DNA of 18,684 nt from Promethearchaeota archaeon (GCA_019894875.1 JAGXNR010000050.1:1-18684); one strand, 5' to 3'; numbered from the stretch's first letter, positions 6,834 to 15,010 are shown. Made by a program: numbers and translations. Notes: generated from the sequence alone by a model not told the origin.

Positions 6834-8513
6834 TTAGTCCCTCTTTACCTCATATCCTGCTTTTTCCCTGTCATACGTAGTTTCTGTTATCCCACGATCT
6901 TTAAGAAAACGCTTCATTATTCTATGAACTTCGCTTTTAGGGAGTCTTTCAAGAAAATCAACGTATCGCGGGATCATAAAATATGCCATTTTACCTTGAC
7001 AAAAATCAAGTAATTCTTCTGGTGTCATAAATTCACCTGGTTTTAACACAACTGAAACCATCACCTCATCTTCTCCTAATTCCGATTTAACCCCATAAGC
7101 TGCAGATTCTAGTACTTTATCATGTAAATTCACAATCTTTTCAATACTAAATGAGGCAATATTTTCACCACGTCTTCTAATAGCATCCCTTTTCCTATCT
7201 ACGAAGAAAAACCAATCATCTTTATCATTGTATGCCATATCACCGGTATGAAACCACATTTGCCCATCCTTTCCTTCTCGAATTAAATTCTTTGATGCCT
7301 TCTCATCCTTATAATATACCACTTGCCTATGTTTAACTTCTCCCTCTTTAACTAAAAATACTAATTCTCCAACTTCTTCAGGTTTTTCTAGAATCTCTCC
7401 GTTATCATCCATGATCCTAGCTATCATACCAGCAGGGGGTTTTCCCATCGTTCCAACGGGAGGATTTTCTTTTTCTCTACTAAAAATTCCTAATGAGAAT
7501 CCACCTCCATCTGTTGCGGTATAACCTTCCATAATTTTCACACCGAATCTTTCCTCAAATGCCACCCAAAATTCTTTGGGACAGGCAGCAGAAATAATTC
7601 CTCTCACTTTATGATCTTTGTCATTTGGTCTCTCTGCTTGTTTTAATAATATGGGAACCATCGCTCCGAGCGTATTAAAAACTGTAACACCATACTTTCG
7701 ACATATATCCCAATGACGACTAGCACTAAATCTTTTACCTAAGATTAAAGGTATCTCACCTAAATAAGCAGGTAAACTCGTAATAAATAACGCATTTGAA
7801 TGAAATAAAGGTAGACTCGTAAAAAGAACATCGTCAGGTTGGTAAAATATATTAACTAAACTGTTTAGACCTTGAAGATTTAAACCACCAAACAACTTAC
7901 CTTGATAAAATGTTATTGCTTTTGGGAGACCTGTGGTTCCAGCAGTATACATAAGCATACTTAGATCATCTAGACTAATCTCAACATCAATATCGTCATC
8001 ATTTGCTCGCATTATTTCTTGGAGAGAAACTGTTCCTTGAGGTAATTTAAAATCTTTGGATGCTTCATTGGTGTCAACTATGATATACTTAATCTTAGGT
8101 AATTGATTTTTTAAATTTAAAATCGCATCTAAAAATGACCAATGGATGATAATAGCTGAAGCATTTGAATGATCTACTGTAAATCTTAAACCTTCTCCTC
8201 GTAATGATATGTTAATCAATACAGAATACACGTCCATTTTGAATGTGGCAAATAATGCCCAGAAGAATTCAGAAGAATTTATTTCCATTAACGCAACACC
8301 ATCCCCTTTTTTAACACCCAAGTTAAACAAGCCATTTGCCAATCGATTTGACATTAAATGCATATCTTTATAAGAATACTTTTCTTCGATCCTATTGTCA
8401 AAGTCTCTGATATATGTCATGAAAATCTTATCGCCTACTGTTTCTGCCTTATGTTTAATCATATCTCTTAAAATGGTATTTCTTCTTAACCTAAATTTTT
8501 TTGTTGTCGACAC
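6834..8513 (-). CDS. AMP-forming acyl-CoA/carboxylate ligase (ANL superfamily)
   Basis: The 559-residue ligase has the expected motifs: the P-loop-like YTAGTTGLPK (189-198), GYTATDG (330-336), HTGD (422-425), the hinge DRKRDAIRRRGENI (439-452) and the C-terminal lid. It would activate a carboxylic acid as the adenylate and then make the CoA thioester. Three places differ from the usual pattern. Ala replaces the usual Ser in the YTSGTTG motif, Asp replaces the usual Glu after GYxxT, and in the A10 motif the normal Gly-Lys is His-Arg (H530-R531). An Arg there also occurs in some soil-bacterial ligases, as I recall. It most resembles the carnitine/crotonobetaine-CoA ligase type, but the substrate is not clear. 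Translation starts at GTG 8513. Two dyad-symmetric sites lie 17-51 bases upstream. Confidence 0.88.
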   Translation of the reverse strand: MSTTKKFRLRRNTILRDMIKHKAETVGDKIFMTYIRDFDNRIEEKYSYKDMHLMSNRLANGLFNLGVKKGDGVALMEINSSEFFWALFATFKMDVYSVLINISLRGEGLRFTVDHSNASAIIIHWSFLDAILNLKNQLPKIKYIIVDTNEASKDFKLPQGTVSLQEIMRANDDDIDVEISLDDLSMLMYTAGTTGLPKAITFYQGKLFGGLNLQGLNSLVNIFYQPDDVLFTSLPLFHSNALFITSLPAYLGEIPLILGKRFSASRHWDICRKYGVTVFNTLGAMVPILLKQAERPNDKDHKVRGIISAACPKEFWVAFEERFGVKIMEGYTATDGGGFSLGIFSREKENPPVGTMGKPPAGMIARIMDDNGEILEKPEEVGELVFLVKEGEVKHRQVVYYKDEKASKNLIREGKDGQMWFHTGDMAYNDKDDWFFFVDRKRDAIRRRGENIASFSIEKIVNLHDKVLESAAYGVKSELGEDEVMVSVVLKPGEFMTPEELLDFCQGKMAYFMIPRYVDFLERLPKSEVHRIMKRFLKDRGITETTYDREKAGYEVKRD

Positions 8514-8881
8514 TTCTTTTTACCAACTTTTTTGAAATTTCAAAAGCTAAATTGGAATCCAATTGTAATTATTTATTTGTTTTAGAAATTAATAAAATTT
8601 TCCACTAAAATTGAATAGAATAGATTGGATAAACACGTATATAATTGCTGAATCGTTTCTTCTTCGTTCTAGTGTATAACCTAAGAGAAAATTGTATCGT
8701 ATTCGATTTAGGGGGCAATCATAATTCACAAAAACTCGAGGGGAGAAGTGTGTTTCTTAAGAACTTCCAACTTTGATTTTTCTCTTTAAATTTATTTAAT
8801 AATGGAAAATCCTTAATATAAAGTAAATTTAAATAGTAAAGAAAGAAATGCAACATTAATACTAAGTAGATAAACAAGTGA
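8514..8881. other. Intergenic stretch of 368 bases
   Basis: This lies between the divergent ligase gene and the decapitated TPR gene. Apart from the dyads near its left end it holds a palindrome TTCTTAAGAA (8754-8763) and a TATA-like AATATAAAGTA (about 8814-8824). An ATG at 8850 stops after three codons. No ORF, RNA gene or sequence like a STAND NTPase domain could be read on either strand. Confidence 0.55.
8530..8564 (-). promoter_or_regulatory. Two adjacent dyads in the acyl-CoA ligase promoter
   Basis: TTTTGAAATTTCAAAA at 8530-8545 is a perfect 16-base palindrome. AATTGGA (8550-8556), one spacer base, then TCCAATT (8558-8564) is a perfect 7-1-7 dyad. The first is centred about 25 bases before the GTG start, where the TATA box and initiation complex would be, so a dimeric repressor bound there could block transcription. 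AT-rich sequence gives such palindromes by chance more easily, so this is a candidate only. Confidence 0.4.
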
Positions 8882-9094
8882 TTTAAGGTAAGATATCCAA
8901 ATAAGGTAGTAGAAATAATTAAACAACTCCCTGAGGGACATACAGGATTAGAAAAGCTAATAAAAAAAAACTACCAAAAAATTAATTTTGATAAATTAAA
9001 GTTTTTTAATCTCAAAAGTGAGTTAAAAGAAGTACAACTTTTTTATAAACAAGTCATTGAAGAGATTCTTTTATCGAATCCAGAAGTATTAGAA
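8882..9094 (+). pseudogene. Start-less 5' extension of the winged-helix/TPR gene
   Basis: The frame of the TPR gene stays open for 71 codons before its first possible start (TTG 9095, ATG 9101), back to a TGA at 8879-8881. These codons contain no ATG, GTG or TTG but read like real protein: YPNKVVEIIKQLPEG, then HTGLEKLIKKNY, then helices leading into the winged-helix region. This resembles the stretch between the NTPase and winged-helix domains of STAND proteins. I infer that the gene once began further upstream and lost its NTPase part. Confidence 0.5.
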
Positions 9095-10744
9095 TTGCTT
9101 ATGACATTGTGTGTGATCAATACTAATATAGATACCAATATTGATAGAATATCTATTGAAACCTGTTGTAAATTTTCAGATATAGAGAACTCTATCAAAG
9201 CTTTATTAGATACACAAATATTAAAGAAGAAAAATGGTAAAGTAGAGACCTATGAATTCTCATTTCAAGAGATCCAAGATGTCTTAAATTCCCTAGCTGA
9301 TGAGAAGTCCCATCAAACAGCACTACAATATTATGAAAAAAAGCTTAAAAAAGCTCGAGGTGACATTAGAGATGAAATTGAAATACTATTTCATAAGGTA
9401 AAATTAGCTCCATCTGAGGAATTAGTAAATGAATTTTTAGCAATGGGTAATAATATAGAACAATTTGACTATGGATATAAAAGATTAATTGATATTGCTG
9501 GGGAATTGCTTATACTTGAAGATAAATATAAAGCACCTATTCTATTCGTGGTTGGAAACATTCTATCTATCCTAGGAAATTCTGAGGATGCCGAGAGAAT
9601 CTACCTTCAAACTTTGGATCTTTACAAAAATTTAGCGAAAAAATATTACAGAATCTATTTACCCTACCTGGCTGCAACTCAAAAAAACCTTGGGACTTTA
9701 TACATCGATTTAAAACGGTTTGAAGAAGCAGAAAAGATTTATAGCGATGCTTTAAGCTCATACAATGAGTTAGAAAGACGATATTATAACTTACATTCTC
9801 CTGACTTTGATTCAAAAGAGAATAACTATCAGGAAATATCATATATCGATGATTTAAAGACATACAATGAGTTGTTAATGCAAAACTACGATATATATTT
9901 ACCTGAGCAGCCATCAATTGCAAGTGATTTAGGAAGTATTTGTGTTGATTTAGACTTATTAGAGGACATTCAAGATGGTTCCATTGATTCAATAGATAGT
10001 TACAAGAAATTAGCGAAAATGTGTTATGACATGTATTTAATCGATATTGCTAAGACTCAGAGTAATCTTGGGATGATCTATAGCGAATTAATGAAATTTG
10101 AAGATGCGGAGCAGATGCACCTTGAGGCATTAAAGATTAAGAAAAAAATAGCCGTCCTACATCCCGATCAGGTTTTACCTGAATTGGTTCTTACTCTCTT
10201 AGATCTTGGAGACTTGTATGCTATTATGAATAAATTTGAAGCCGCAGAACCAATGTTCAACGAAGCATTACAAATATCTAAACGATTAGCTGAAAAAAGT
10301 CCAGAAATATACTTATATAACGTTGCTCTTATTCAGAGTTCTCTTGGGACGGTTTACACTAGATTGCAGAAGTATGAGAAGGCAGAAGGAATGTACCTTG
10401 ATGCGCTAAAAATCTTTAAACAATTTGCTAGAGAAGACCCCAAAACTTTTTCACACAACGTTGGTGAGATTCAAAACAACCTTGCGAATTTATTTTTGAT
10501 TTTAAGAAATCTTGATAAAGCTGAGTTATATCTTAATAAAGCGGTTAAAAAAAATTACAAAGACATTGATCTATTGTACAATCTTGCTTGTCTCGAATCA
10601 CTTAAAAATAACCATCTAAAAGCTTTGGAATTATTGAAAAAAGTAGTTAATCATGATAAAAGATATATTGAAATGATTTTATCAGATGAAAGATTTGACA
10701 ACATTAAAGAGTTGAAAGAATTCAAAGAGTTAACAAATTCATGA
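9095..10744 (+). CDS. Winged-helix/TPR protein, probably remnant of a STAND-type NTPase
   Basis: The visible 549 residues begin at TTG 9095 or ATG 9101. The first ~90 residues look like a winged helix followed by the short YEFSFQEIQDVL ... ALQYYEKKL segment that precedes the repeat array in archaeal STAND (NACHT/AP-ATPase-like) proteins. Residues from about 145 to the end hold TPR repeats of the roughly 42-residue kinesin-light-chain spacing: AxxxxxLGxxY ... KYEKAEGMYLDALKI and similar units, ending in a typical RYIEMILSDERFDNIKEL cap. The second and third units are degenerate and uneven, and two related N-E-L-x6-Y segments repeat at about residues 227-270. No nucleotide-binding motif is present. 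It could still work as a protein-binding scaffold. With an open but start-less frame before it, it is more likely a truncated gene. Confidence 0.75.
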   Translation: MLMTLCVINTNIDTNIDRISIETCCKFSDIENSIKALLDTQILKKKNGKVETYEFSFQEIQDVLNSLADEKSHQTALQYYEKKLKKARGDIRDEIEILFHKVKLAPSEELVNEFLAMGNNIEQFDYGYKRLIDIAGELLILEDKYKAPILFVVGNILSILGNSEDAERIYLQTLDLYKNLAKKYYRIYLPYLAATQKNLGTLYIDLKRFEEAEKIYSDALSSYNELERRYYNLHSPDFDSKENNYQEISYIDDLKTYNELLMQNYDIYLPEQPSIASDLGSICVDLDLLEDIQDGSIDSIDSYKKLAKMCYDMYLIDIAKTQSNLGMIYSELMKFEDAEQMHLEALKIKKKIAVLHPDQVLPELVLTLLDLGDLYAIMNKFEAAEPMFNEALQISKRLAEKSPEIYLYNVALIQSSLGTVYTRLQKYEKAEGMYLDALKIFKQFAREDPKTFSHNVGEIQNNLANLFLILRNLDKAELYLNKAVKKNYKDIDLLYNLACLESLKNNHLKALELLKKVVNHDKRYIEMILSDERFDNIKELKEFKELTNS

Positions 10745-10927
10745 AGTTTCCAACTTGAATAACACCAATTTAGCCTTTTCTATTGAGTGACTAGCTTTCC
10801 CCTCCCCAAAATTTATTACTTCAGATATACATTTTGGGTTCACTTTAAGTTCAACAAATTAATCTATTTATGAGATTATTGATACAAATATCCTAATGAA
10901 TATAAGAAAAATAGGGCATTAAGGAAA

Positions 10928-11509
10928 ATGGGCCGAAATCAAAAAGATTTTTCATCAGGTGAAGTAAAAAAACAACAGGTTAAAGGGAATCTATTGAGTC
11001 CTTTACCGGTAGTGTTAGTAGGGGCACTGGTAAATAACCGTCCAAATTATCTCGTCATTGGTTATATCGCACCATTTAATTTTGGAAATCATATTTTTTT
11101 CAGCTTATATAAAGACCGGTATACCAAAATAGGAATTCATGAGAATAGAACCTTTAGTGTAAATATTCCTACAGAAGATCTCTTAGCACAAACAGATCTC
11201 TGTGGAAGTAAGTCGGGAAGAGATTTTGATAAGAGCAAGATATTTGACACTTTTTACGGAGAACTAAAAACAGCACCAATGATTTATCAATGTCCAATAA
11301 ATATTGAATGTGAGGTTAGCGAAATTCTTGATTATGAGCCGAATGAAGGAATCATCGGTAGAGTTGTAAGATCTTATGCAGATCCCCAATTCTTAACGGG
11401 AGATAAGTTAGATTGGAGGAAAATTCATCCTATTTTGTGGGCTACTGGTGGTGATTTTAATTATTACCGTCTTGGTGAGAGGATTAATCAAGAGGATAAC
11501 AATATATAG
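10928..11509 (+). CDS. Flavin reductase-like FMN-binding protein (flavoredoxin type)
   Basis: This 193-residue protein has the flavin-reductase-like split barrel: the opening PLPVVLVGALVNNRPN strand pair (26-41), the IAPFNFGN loop (47-54), the helix with HENRTFSVNIPTEDLL, and the TDLCGSKSGRDFDK segment that usually contacts FMN phosphate and isoalloxazine. The length and order match flavoredoxins/HpaC-like proteins, which bind FMN and reduce it or pass electrons in anaerobes. The ATG at 10928 is preceded by a TATA-like GAATATAAGAAAA at about 10897-10909, so the leader is very short. It lies 64 bases upstream of the GyrI-like gene on the same strand, but that gene has its own TATA box. Confidence 0.85.
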   Translation: MGRNQKDFSSGEVKKQQVKGNLLSPLPVVLVGALVNNRPNYLVIGYIAPFNFGNHIFFSLYKDRYTKIGIHENRTFSVNIPTEDLLAQTDLCGSKSGRDFDKSKIFDTFYGELKTAPMIYQCPINIECEVSEILDYEPNEGIIGRVVRSYADPQFLTGDKLDWRKIHPILWATGGDFNYYRLGERINQEDNNI

Positions 11510-11537
11510 TAAACAAAAATTAATTTTGTCTATTCTA

Positions 11538-11545
11538 TTTATAAT
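11538..11545 (+). promoter_or_regulatory. TATA box deciding the start at 11574
   Basis: TTTATAAT lies 36 bases before ATG 11574. The open frame runs 126 bases further upstream, overlapping the flavin reductase gene, but a start there would lie upstream of this promoter. The box therefore supports the shorter protein. Confidence 0.5.
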
Positions 11546-11573
11546 CAAGGATATATTATGTAATTCTATTAAG

Positions 11574-12617
11574 ATGATACTTCATGATTTTGAAATAACT
11601 CACAAGAAAACTGATAAAATTCTGGTTGGTTATACCAATTTTCGTGGTGAAATTTCAGATATTCCTTCTCAACTAGAAAAATTAAATCAACAATGTGGAG
11701 ATTTCGCGTTAGGTCTTCCCTTAGCTGTTATTGACTATGGAGTTTATAGCAGTGGAGGGAAAGATATAGATATTTGTATACCTATTAAAGAAACAATAGA
11801 ATTAGATAATATTAATACTAAATACCTTGAATCAAGAGAAGTCTTCTCAAAAATTCATATAGGCTCATTAGAAAATATTAATCAAACCTTCGGACAATTG
11901 GCAGAATATTTTAGTTTACATGGCATTCCTAGTACAGCACGGTTACGATTAGTATTTCATCTCTATAATAAGAAAAATCCTAGCGATAATGAAATTGAAG
12001 TACAGAGTGGAATACATCCCTGGGATAAAATATTAGCTAGTAATATAGAAACATCCCTAGGTGGAGATGCTCGGAAAGAAATTATGAAAGATAAAGAAAA
12101 ATATTTTACTATTGAATCAAGCATTAATGAAAGAGCTCAATGGATAAAATCTATGCTTGAAAAGCTTGATGAAACCGCAAATAAATATGAAAAATATGAT
12201 ATTCTTTCATGTTGTGCCCACAATTTCTCTCAAAAACGCATCAGTACATTCAATTCAATCTGGAAGAAAACAGGGAGTGTAGAAGAGGTTCTCAAAAAAA
12301 TGCACCAAGATTATGACTGGTATGAGGATCCTGAACTTAAGGAAAATGTAATCCATGTAACTAAAATTCCTTATAATCGTGAAGTTTATGAAAAAGCAGA
12401 AACTCTCGAAGAGAAGAAAAAAAGTTATTGTCATTGTCCAATGATTAGAAATCATTTAAATGAAGGAATTTCACCTACGTTTTGTAATTGCAGTGCTGGT
12501 TGGTACCGTCAATTGTGGGAAGGTATCCTGGAAAGACCTGTTAGCATTAAAATTATAGCATCACTCGTTAAAGGAGATCAAAATTGCAGATTTGCAATAT
12601 CTCTTCCAACAATTTAA
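11574..12617 (+). CDS. GyrI-like effector-binding domain fused to a DUF6144-like Cys domain
   Basis: This 347-residue protein has two parts. Residues 1-150 resemble the GyrI-like/AraC effector-binding fold: K-I-L-V-G-Y-T-N-F-R-G, a helix, then I-D-Y-G-V-Y ... DIDICIPI, and a second copy with IHIGSLENINQTFGQLAEYF. Such domains bind small hydrophobic or cationic molecules. Residues 175 onward resemble DUF6144-type proteins: a CCAHN motif in the middle and a C-terminal CHCPMI ... FCNCSAGWYRQLWE ... VKGDQNCRFAI block, with Cys-x-Cys pairs that may hold a metal. DUF6144 is recalled from memory and not checked. No DNA-binding helix is visible, so it may sense or carry a ligand without being a repressor. 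Upstream in-frame codons are weakly protein-like, so I start at ATG 11574. Confidence 0.68.
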   Translation: MILHDFEITHKKTDKILVGYTNFRGEISDIPSQLEKLNQQCGDFALGLPLAVIDYGVYSSGGKDIDICIPIKETIELDNINTKYLESREVFSKIHIGSLENINQTFGQLAEYFSLHGIPSTARLRLVFHLYNKKNPSDNEIEVQSGIHPWDKILASNIETSLGGDARKEIMKDKEKYFTIESSINERAQWIKSMLEKLDETANKYEKYDILSCCAHNFSQKRISTFNSIWKKTGSVEEVLKKMHQDYDWYEDPELKENVIHVTKIPYNREVYEKAETLEEKKKSYCHCPMIRNHLNEGISPTFCNCSAGWYRQLWEGILERPVSIKIIASLVKGDQNCRFAISLPTI

Positions 12618-12777
12618 GTTTGTAAGATTGATTATAATTAGAAGATTTTAAATTTAATTTTCCTTAGTAAAATTGCAAAATAAGCTTAAATATTTTGCGA
12701 ATAATGTTCTGTTTCATAATTACTATGGTAAATACTCCTTATTTGGCTACCTTCATAAAAAATGACCGACACAAATG

Positions 12778-12785
12778 TATAAAAA
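12778..12785 (+). promoter_or_regulatory. TATA box of the SRPBCC gene
   Basis: TATAAAAA lies about 25 bases before 12804, so transcription should begin near there and give a leader of about 25 bases to ATG 12830. An ATG at 12806 would be almost leaderless. Confidence 0.45.
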
Positions 12786-12818
12786 CTAGAATATCATTCT
12801 TCTAGATGCAACAAAATC

Positions 12819-12826
12819 GAGGTGAT
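12819..12826 (+). promoter_or_regulatory. Shine-Dalgarno that sets the SRPBCC start
   Basis: GAGGTGAT is a near-perfect match to the archaeal consensus. It lies just before ATG 12830, so that is the chosen start and not the in-frame ATG at 12806. Confidence 0.7.
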
Positions 12827-12829
12827 AGT

Positions 12830-13261
12830 ATGCCAAAAGTTGAAGTAAAAACGGAAGCGAACGCATCAGCAAAAACTATTTATGATATTTTAATGAATGA
12901 TGATATGGAAACTAAATGGAACTTAACTGTAAATGAAAATGTTAACATTGGACCAAATAAATGGGAAGTGAAGTCTACGATTGGAGATCTCACATCTACT
13001 CGCGTAGAAACCAAAGAAAATAAAAGAGTTTCTTTTGATATTGAAGGGTCTATATTTACCAAGATGGGATATATATTAAAGCCGAAGGGTGATACAACTA
13101 ATGTCTCACTTTGGGGTGAATTTGAAGATGAGAAGAATAAAAGAATTCTTGAGTCTGCTGGAGGTGTTCTTCTAGAAGGTTTAAAACGATTCTCAGAATA
13201 TATTGAAGAAGGTGGGGATCCAGAAAGTTTTGATAAAAAACAATTAACAGTAACTCCCTAA
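12830..13261 (+). CDS. SRPBCC (START/Bet v1-like) family protein
   Basis: The 143-residue protein has the pattern of the SRPBCC superfamily. It begins with a beta strand, PKVEVKTEANASA, then a helix with KTIYDILMNDDMETKW, a series of paired strands (NKWEVKSTIGDLTSTRVETKENKRVSFDIEG), a WGEFED strand and a long C-terminal helix (LLEGLKRFSEYIEE). Members bind hydrophobic ligands in a deep cavity or act as cyclases or carriers; related CoxG-type proteins aid membrane-associated enzymes. No catalytic residues are assignable. It is a single gene with its own TATA box and strong Shine-Dalgarno, and a T-run terminator follows. The ligand is unknown. Confidence 0.7.
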   Translation: MPKVEVKTEANASAKTIYDILMNDDMETKWNLTVNENVNIGPNKWEVKSTIGDLTSTRVETKENKRVSFDIEGSIFTKMGYILKPKGDTTNVSLWGEFEDEKNKRILESAGGVLLEGLKRFSEYIEEGGDPESFDKKQLTVTP

Positions 13262-13294
13262 ATCTTTTCATTAATTACTCATAATATTAAATTC

Positions 13295-13303
13295 TTTTTT
13301 TTT
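13295..13303 (+). terminator. T-run terminator after the SRPBCC gene
   Basis: Nine consecutive T bases occur 34 bases after the stop codon. Archaeal polymerase terminates at such U tracts, and a new promoter is expected before the next gene at 13395. Confidence 0.4.
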
Positions 13304-13394
13304 AAGAGTGTAATCCTACATTGATGGTAGTCTTAATTGAAAACACTTTTTTTTATCGCTATTTTAATTAAATTAAAAGAAATTAAGAACGTGT

Positions 13395-14585
13395 TTGATA
13401 GTGAAAGAACAAAAATGGTCTTTTGATGAAGTTATTGATCGTTCTGAGACTCAATCCACAAAATGGGATTATTATGATAAAGATTTATTACCACTTTGGG
13501 TAGCGGATATGGATTTTAGAGTACCTCAACCAATTATTAATGCCATTATAGATCGGGCAAAACATGGTATATTTGGTTATTCATATTTCCATTCTGCCTA
13601 CTTTGATGCTGTGTTAAACTGGTTTAAACGACGGTATAATTGGGAAATAAAGAAACAATGGCTAGCTTTCACCCCTGGTGTAATCCCTGCAATCAATATG
13701 GCGATCCAATCTTTCAGTAATCCCGGGGATAAGATTATTGTACAAAATCCCGTATATTATCCATTCTTTGGGGCAATTAAAAACAATGGTCGGCAAATAT
13801 TACATAATCCATTAAACTTGATAAACAAGCGATATCAGATGGATTTTGATGATCTTAAACAAAAAATTAAGGATCCAAGAGCAAAAATCCTAATCCTCTG
13901 TAACCCCCATAATCCCGTTGGTAGAGTATGGACAAGAGATGAGTTGATAACTATTGGGAAAATCTGCATCGAAAATGAGATTTTGATTATTTCAGATGAA
14001 ATCCATTGTGATTTAATACATCCTGGATTTACTCATACAAATTTTGCCAATATCAGCAATGAATTTGCTATGAATTCAATAACATGCACTTCTTTGAGTA
14101 AAACCTTTAATCTAGCGGGGCTTCAACTTTCAAATATCATAATTCCAAATCAAAAATTACGACATTCTTTTCTAAATCATATTGAAAGTGTGTTTATACC
14201 CGAAGAATTTGGGTATTTACCTAATGATTTGTCACTTGCTGCATTTACCGCAGCACATCAGCACTGTGATGAGTGGCTAAACTCACTTTTATTATATCTT
14301 AATGAAAATTTAGAGTTTCTCAAATCATTCCTCAAAAAAAATCTTCCTCAAATTGAAGTTATTGAACCCGAGGGAACCTATCTTGTTTGGCTAAACTTTG
14401 GGAATTTAGGGATTGAGTTTGATAAGTTGGAGAATTTCTTGCGGGAAAAGGCAAAAATTGCTCTGGACGATGGATCTATGTTTGGGAGTGGTGGAGAAGG
14501 ATTCCAAAGAATTAATATTGCTTGTCCACAAAAGACTCTAAAAAAAGCTCTTGAACAAATACTTAATGCTGTTAAGGAATTATAA
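13395..14585 (+). CDS. PatB/MalY-type PLP-dependent C-S lyase or aminotransferase
   Basis: The 396-residue fold-type I PLP enzyme belongs to the MalY/PatB branch. It shows FDEVIDR at the start, LLPLWVADMDF (31-41), the cofactor stack with NPHNPVGR (170-177), ISDEIHCDL with D201 facing the pyridine nitrogen, and SLSKTFNLAGLQ with the Schiff-base lysine K236. Members cleave cystathionine or S-conjugates to a thiol plus pyruvate and ammonia, and some act as aminotransferases. A cystathionine beta-lyase-like reaction is the best guess. No ATG is near the start: TTG 13395 or GTG 13401 must be used, and both come after an in-frame TAA at 13374. It lies downstream of a T tract, so it probably has its own promoter. 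Confidence 0.87.
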   Translation: MIVKEQKWSFDEVIDRSETQSTKWDYYDKDLLPLWVADMDFRVPQPIINAIIDRAKHGIFGYSYFHSAYFDAVLNWFKRRYNWEIKKQWLAFTPGVIPAINMAIQSFSNPGDKIIVQNPVYYPFFGAIKNNGRQILHNPLNLINKRYQMDFDDLKQKIKDPRAKILILCNPHNPVGRVWTRDELITIGKICIENEILIISDEIHCDLIHPGFTHTNFANISNEFAMNSITCTSLSKTFNLAGLQLSNIIIPNQKLRHSFLNHIESVFIPEEFGYLPNDLSLAAFTAAHQHCDEWLNSLLLYLNENLEFLKSFLKKNLPQIEVIEPEGTYLVWLNFGNLGIEFDKLENFLREKAKIALDDGSMFGSGGEGFQRINIACPQKTLKKALEQILNAVKEL

Positions 14586-14781
14586 AGTTAGATTTCTCAA
14601 TTAATTTTTCTGCCTTTTTTAAAAAACGCAAATATAACTTTTATTATTTAATTATTGTACTTCTCAATAAACCTCACAAATTGTTTTTTAGTTATCCTTT
14701 TTTTGATGCATTATTTTGTATGATCATATAACACAATTTACCATTAAACTTAGGAAACATTTAACTTAGGGAATTATATAG
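14586..14781. other. Gap between the PLP enzyme and the small ORF
   Basis: This 196-base AT-rich stretch has a TTTTTTAAAAAA palindrome at about 14615-14626, just after the PLP gene, which may help end its transcript. I saw no further genes or repeats in it. Confidence 0.4.
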
Positions 14782-14943
14782 ATGAAAAAATTAGCAAAAA
14801 AACTTGGGAAAGTTGATATTAAATTATCAAAATGGACCCGAGATTTATTATATACCCATTTAATTGAGGTTTGTGAAGGATTAGAAGAACATGATAAATT
14901 AATGAAGTTATTTCCTTCAAAACAACAACAAAAGAATACCTAA
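14782..14943 (+). CDS. 53-residue small protein, family unknown
   Basis: The ATG at 14782 opens 53 codons ending in TAA 14941-14943. The product starts with a basic stretch (MKKLAKKLGKVDIKL) and then forms one likely helix, SKWTRDLLYTHLIEVCEGLEE, then a short tail. Codon composition is protein-like, and the tract GGAATTATATA just upstream can act as a promoter or weak ribosome site. It lies alone between the PLP enzyme and the convergent GNAT gene. I do not recognise it. It may be a real small archaeal protein, since the frame has no obvious antisense gene. Confidence 0.42.
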   Translation: MKKLAKKLGKVDIKLSKWTRDLLYTHLIEVCEGLEEHDKLMKLFPSKQQQKNT

Positions 14944-15010
14944 AATTCTAATTTCTATATTCACCTTACAAAGAAGATTTCAAGAAACAATATAGATTAT
15001 AGTTTTGAGT

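Noticed and set aside
8754..8763. TTCTTAAGAA palindrome in the intergenic region
   Set aside because: Ten bases long and A/T-rich, with no second copy seen; expected by chance.
9567..9992. 141-codon minus-strand frame with internal repeats
   Set aside because: The repeats are the mirror of the TPR repeats on the other strand, and the codons have no protein-family pattern.
5953..10744. A single biosynthetic or defence island of SagB, ligase and TPR genes
   Set aside because: The genes lie on different strands with separate promoters, and no core enzyme such as YcaO or a nuclease was found.
11448..11573. N-terminal extension of the GyrI-like protein by 42 codons
   Set aside because: It overlaps the flavin reductase gene, looks like untranslated AT-rich sequence and lies upstream of or across the TATA box.
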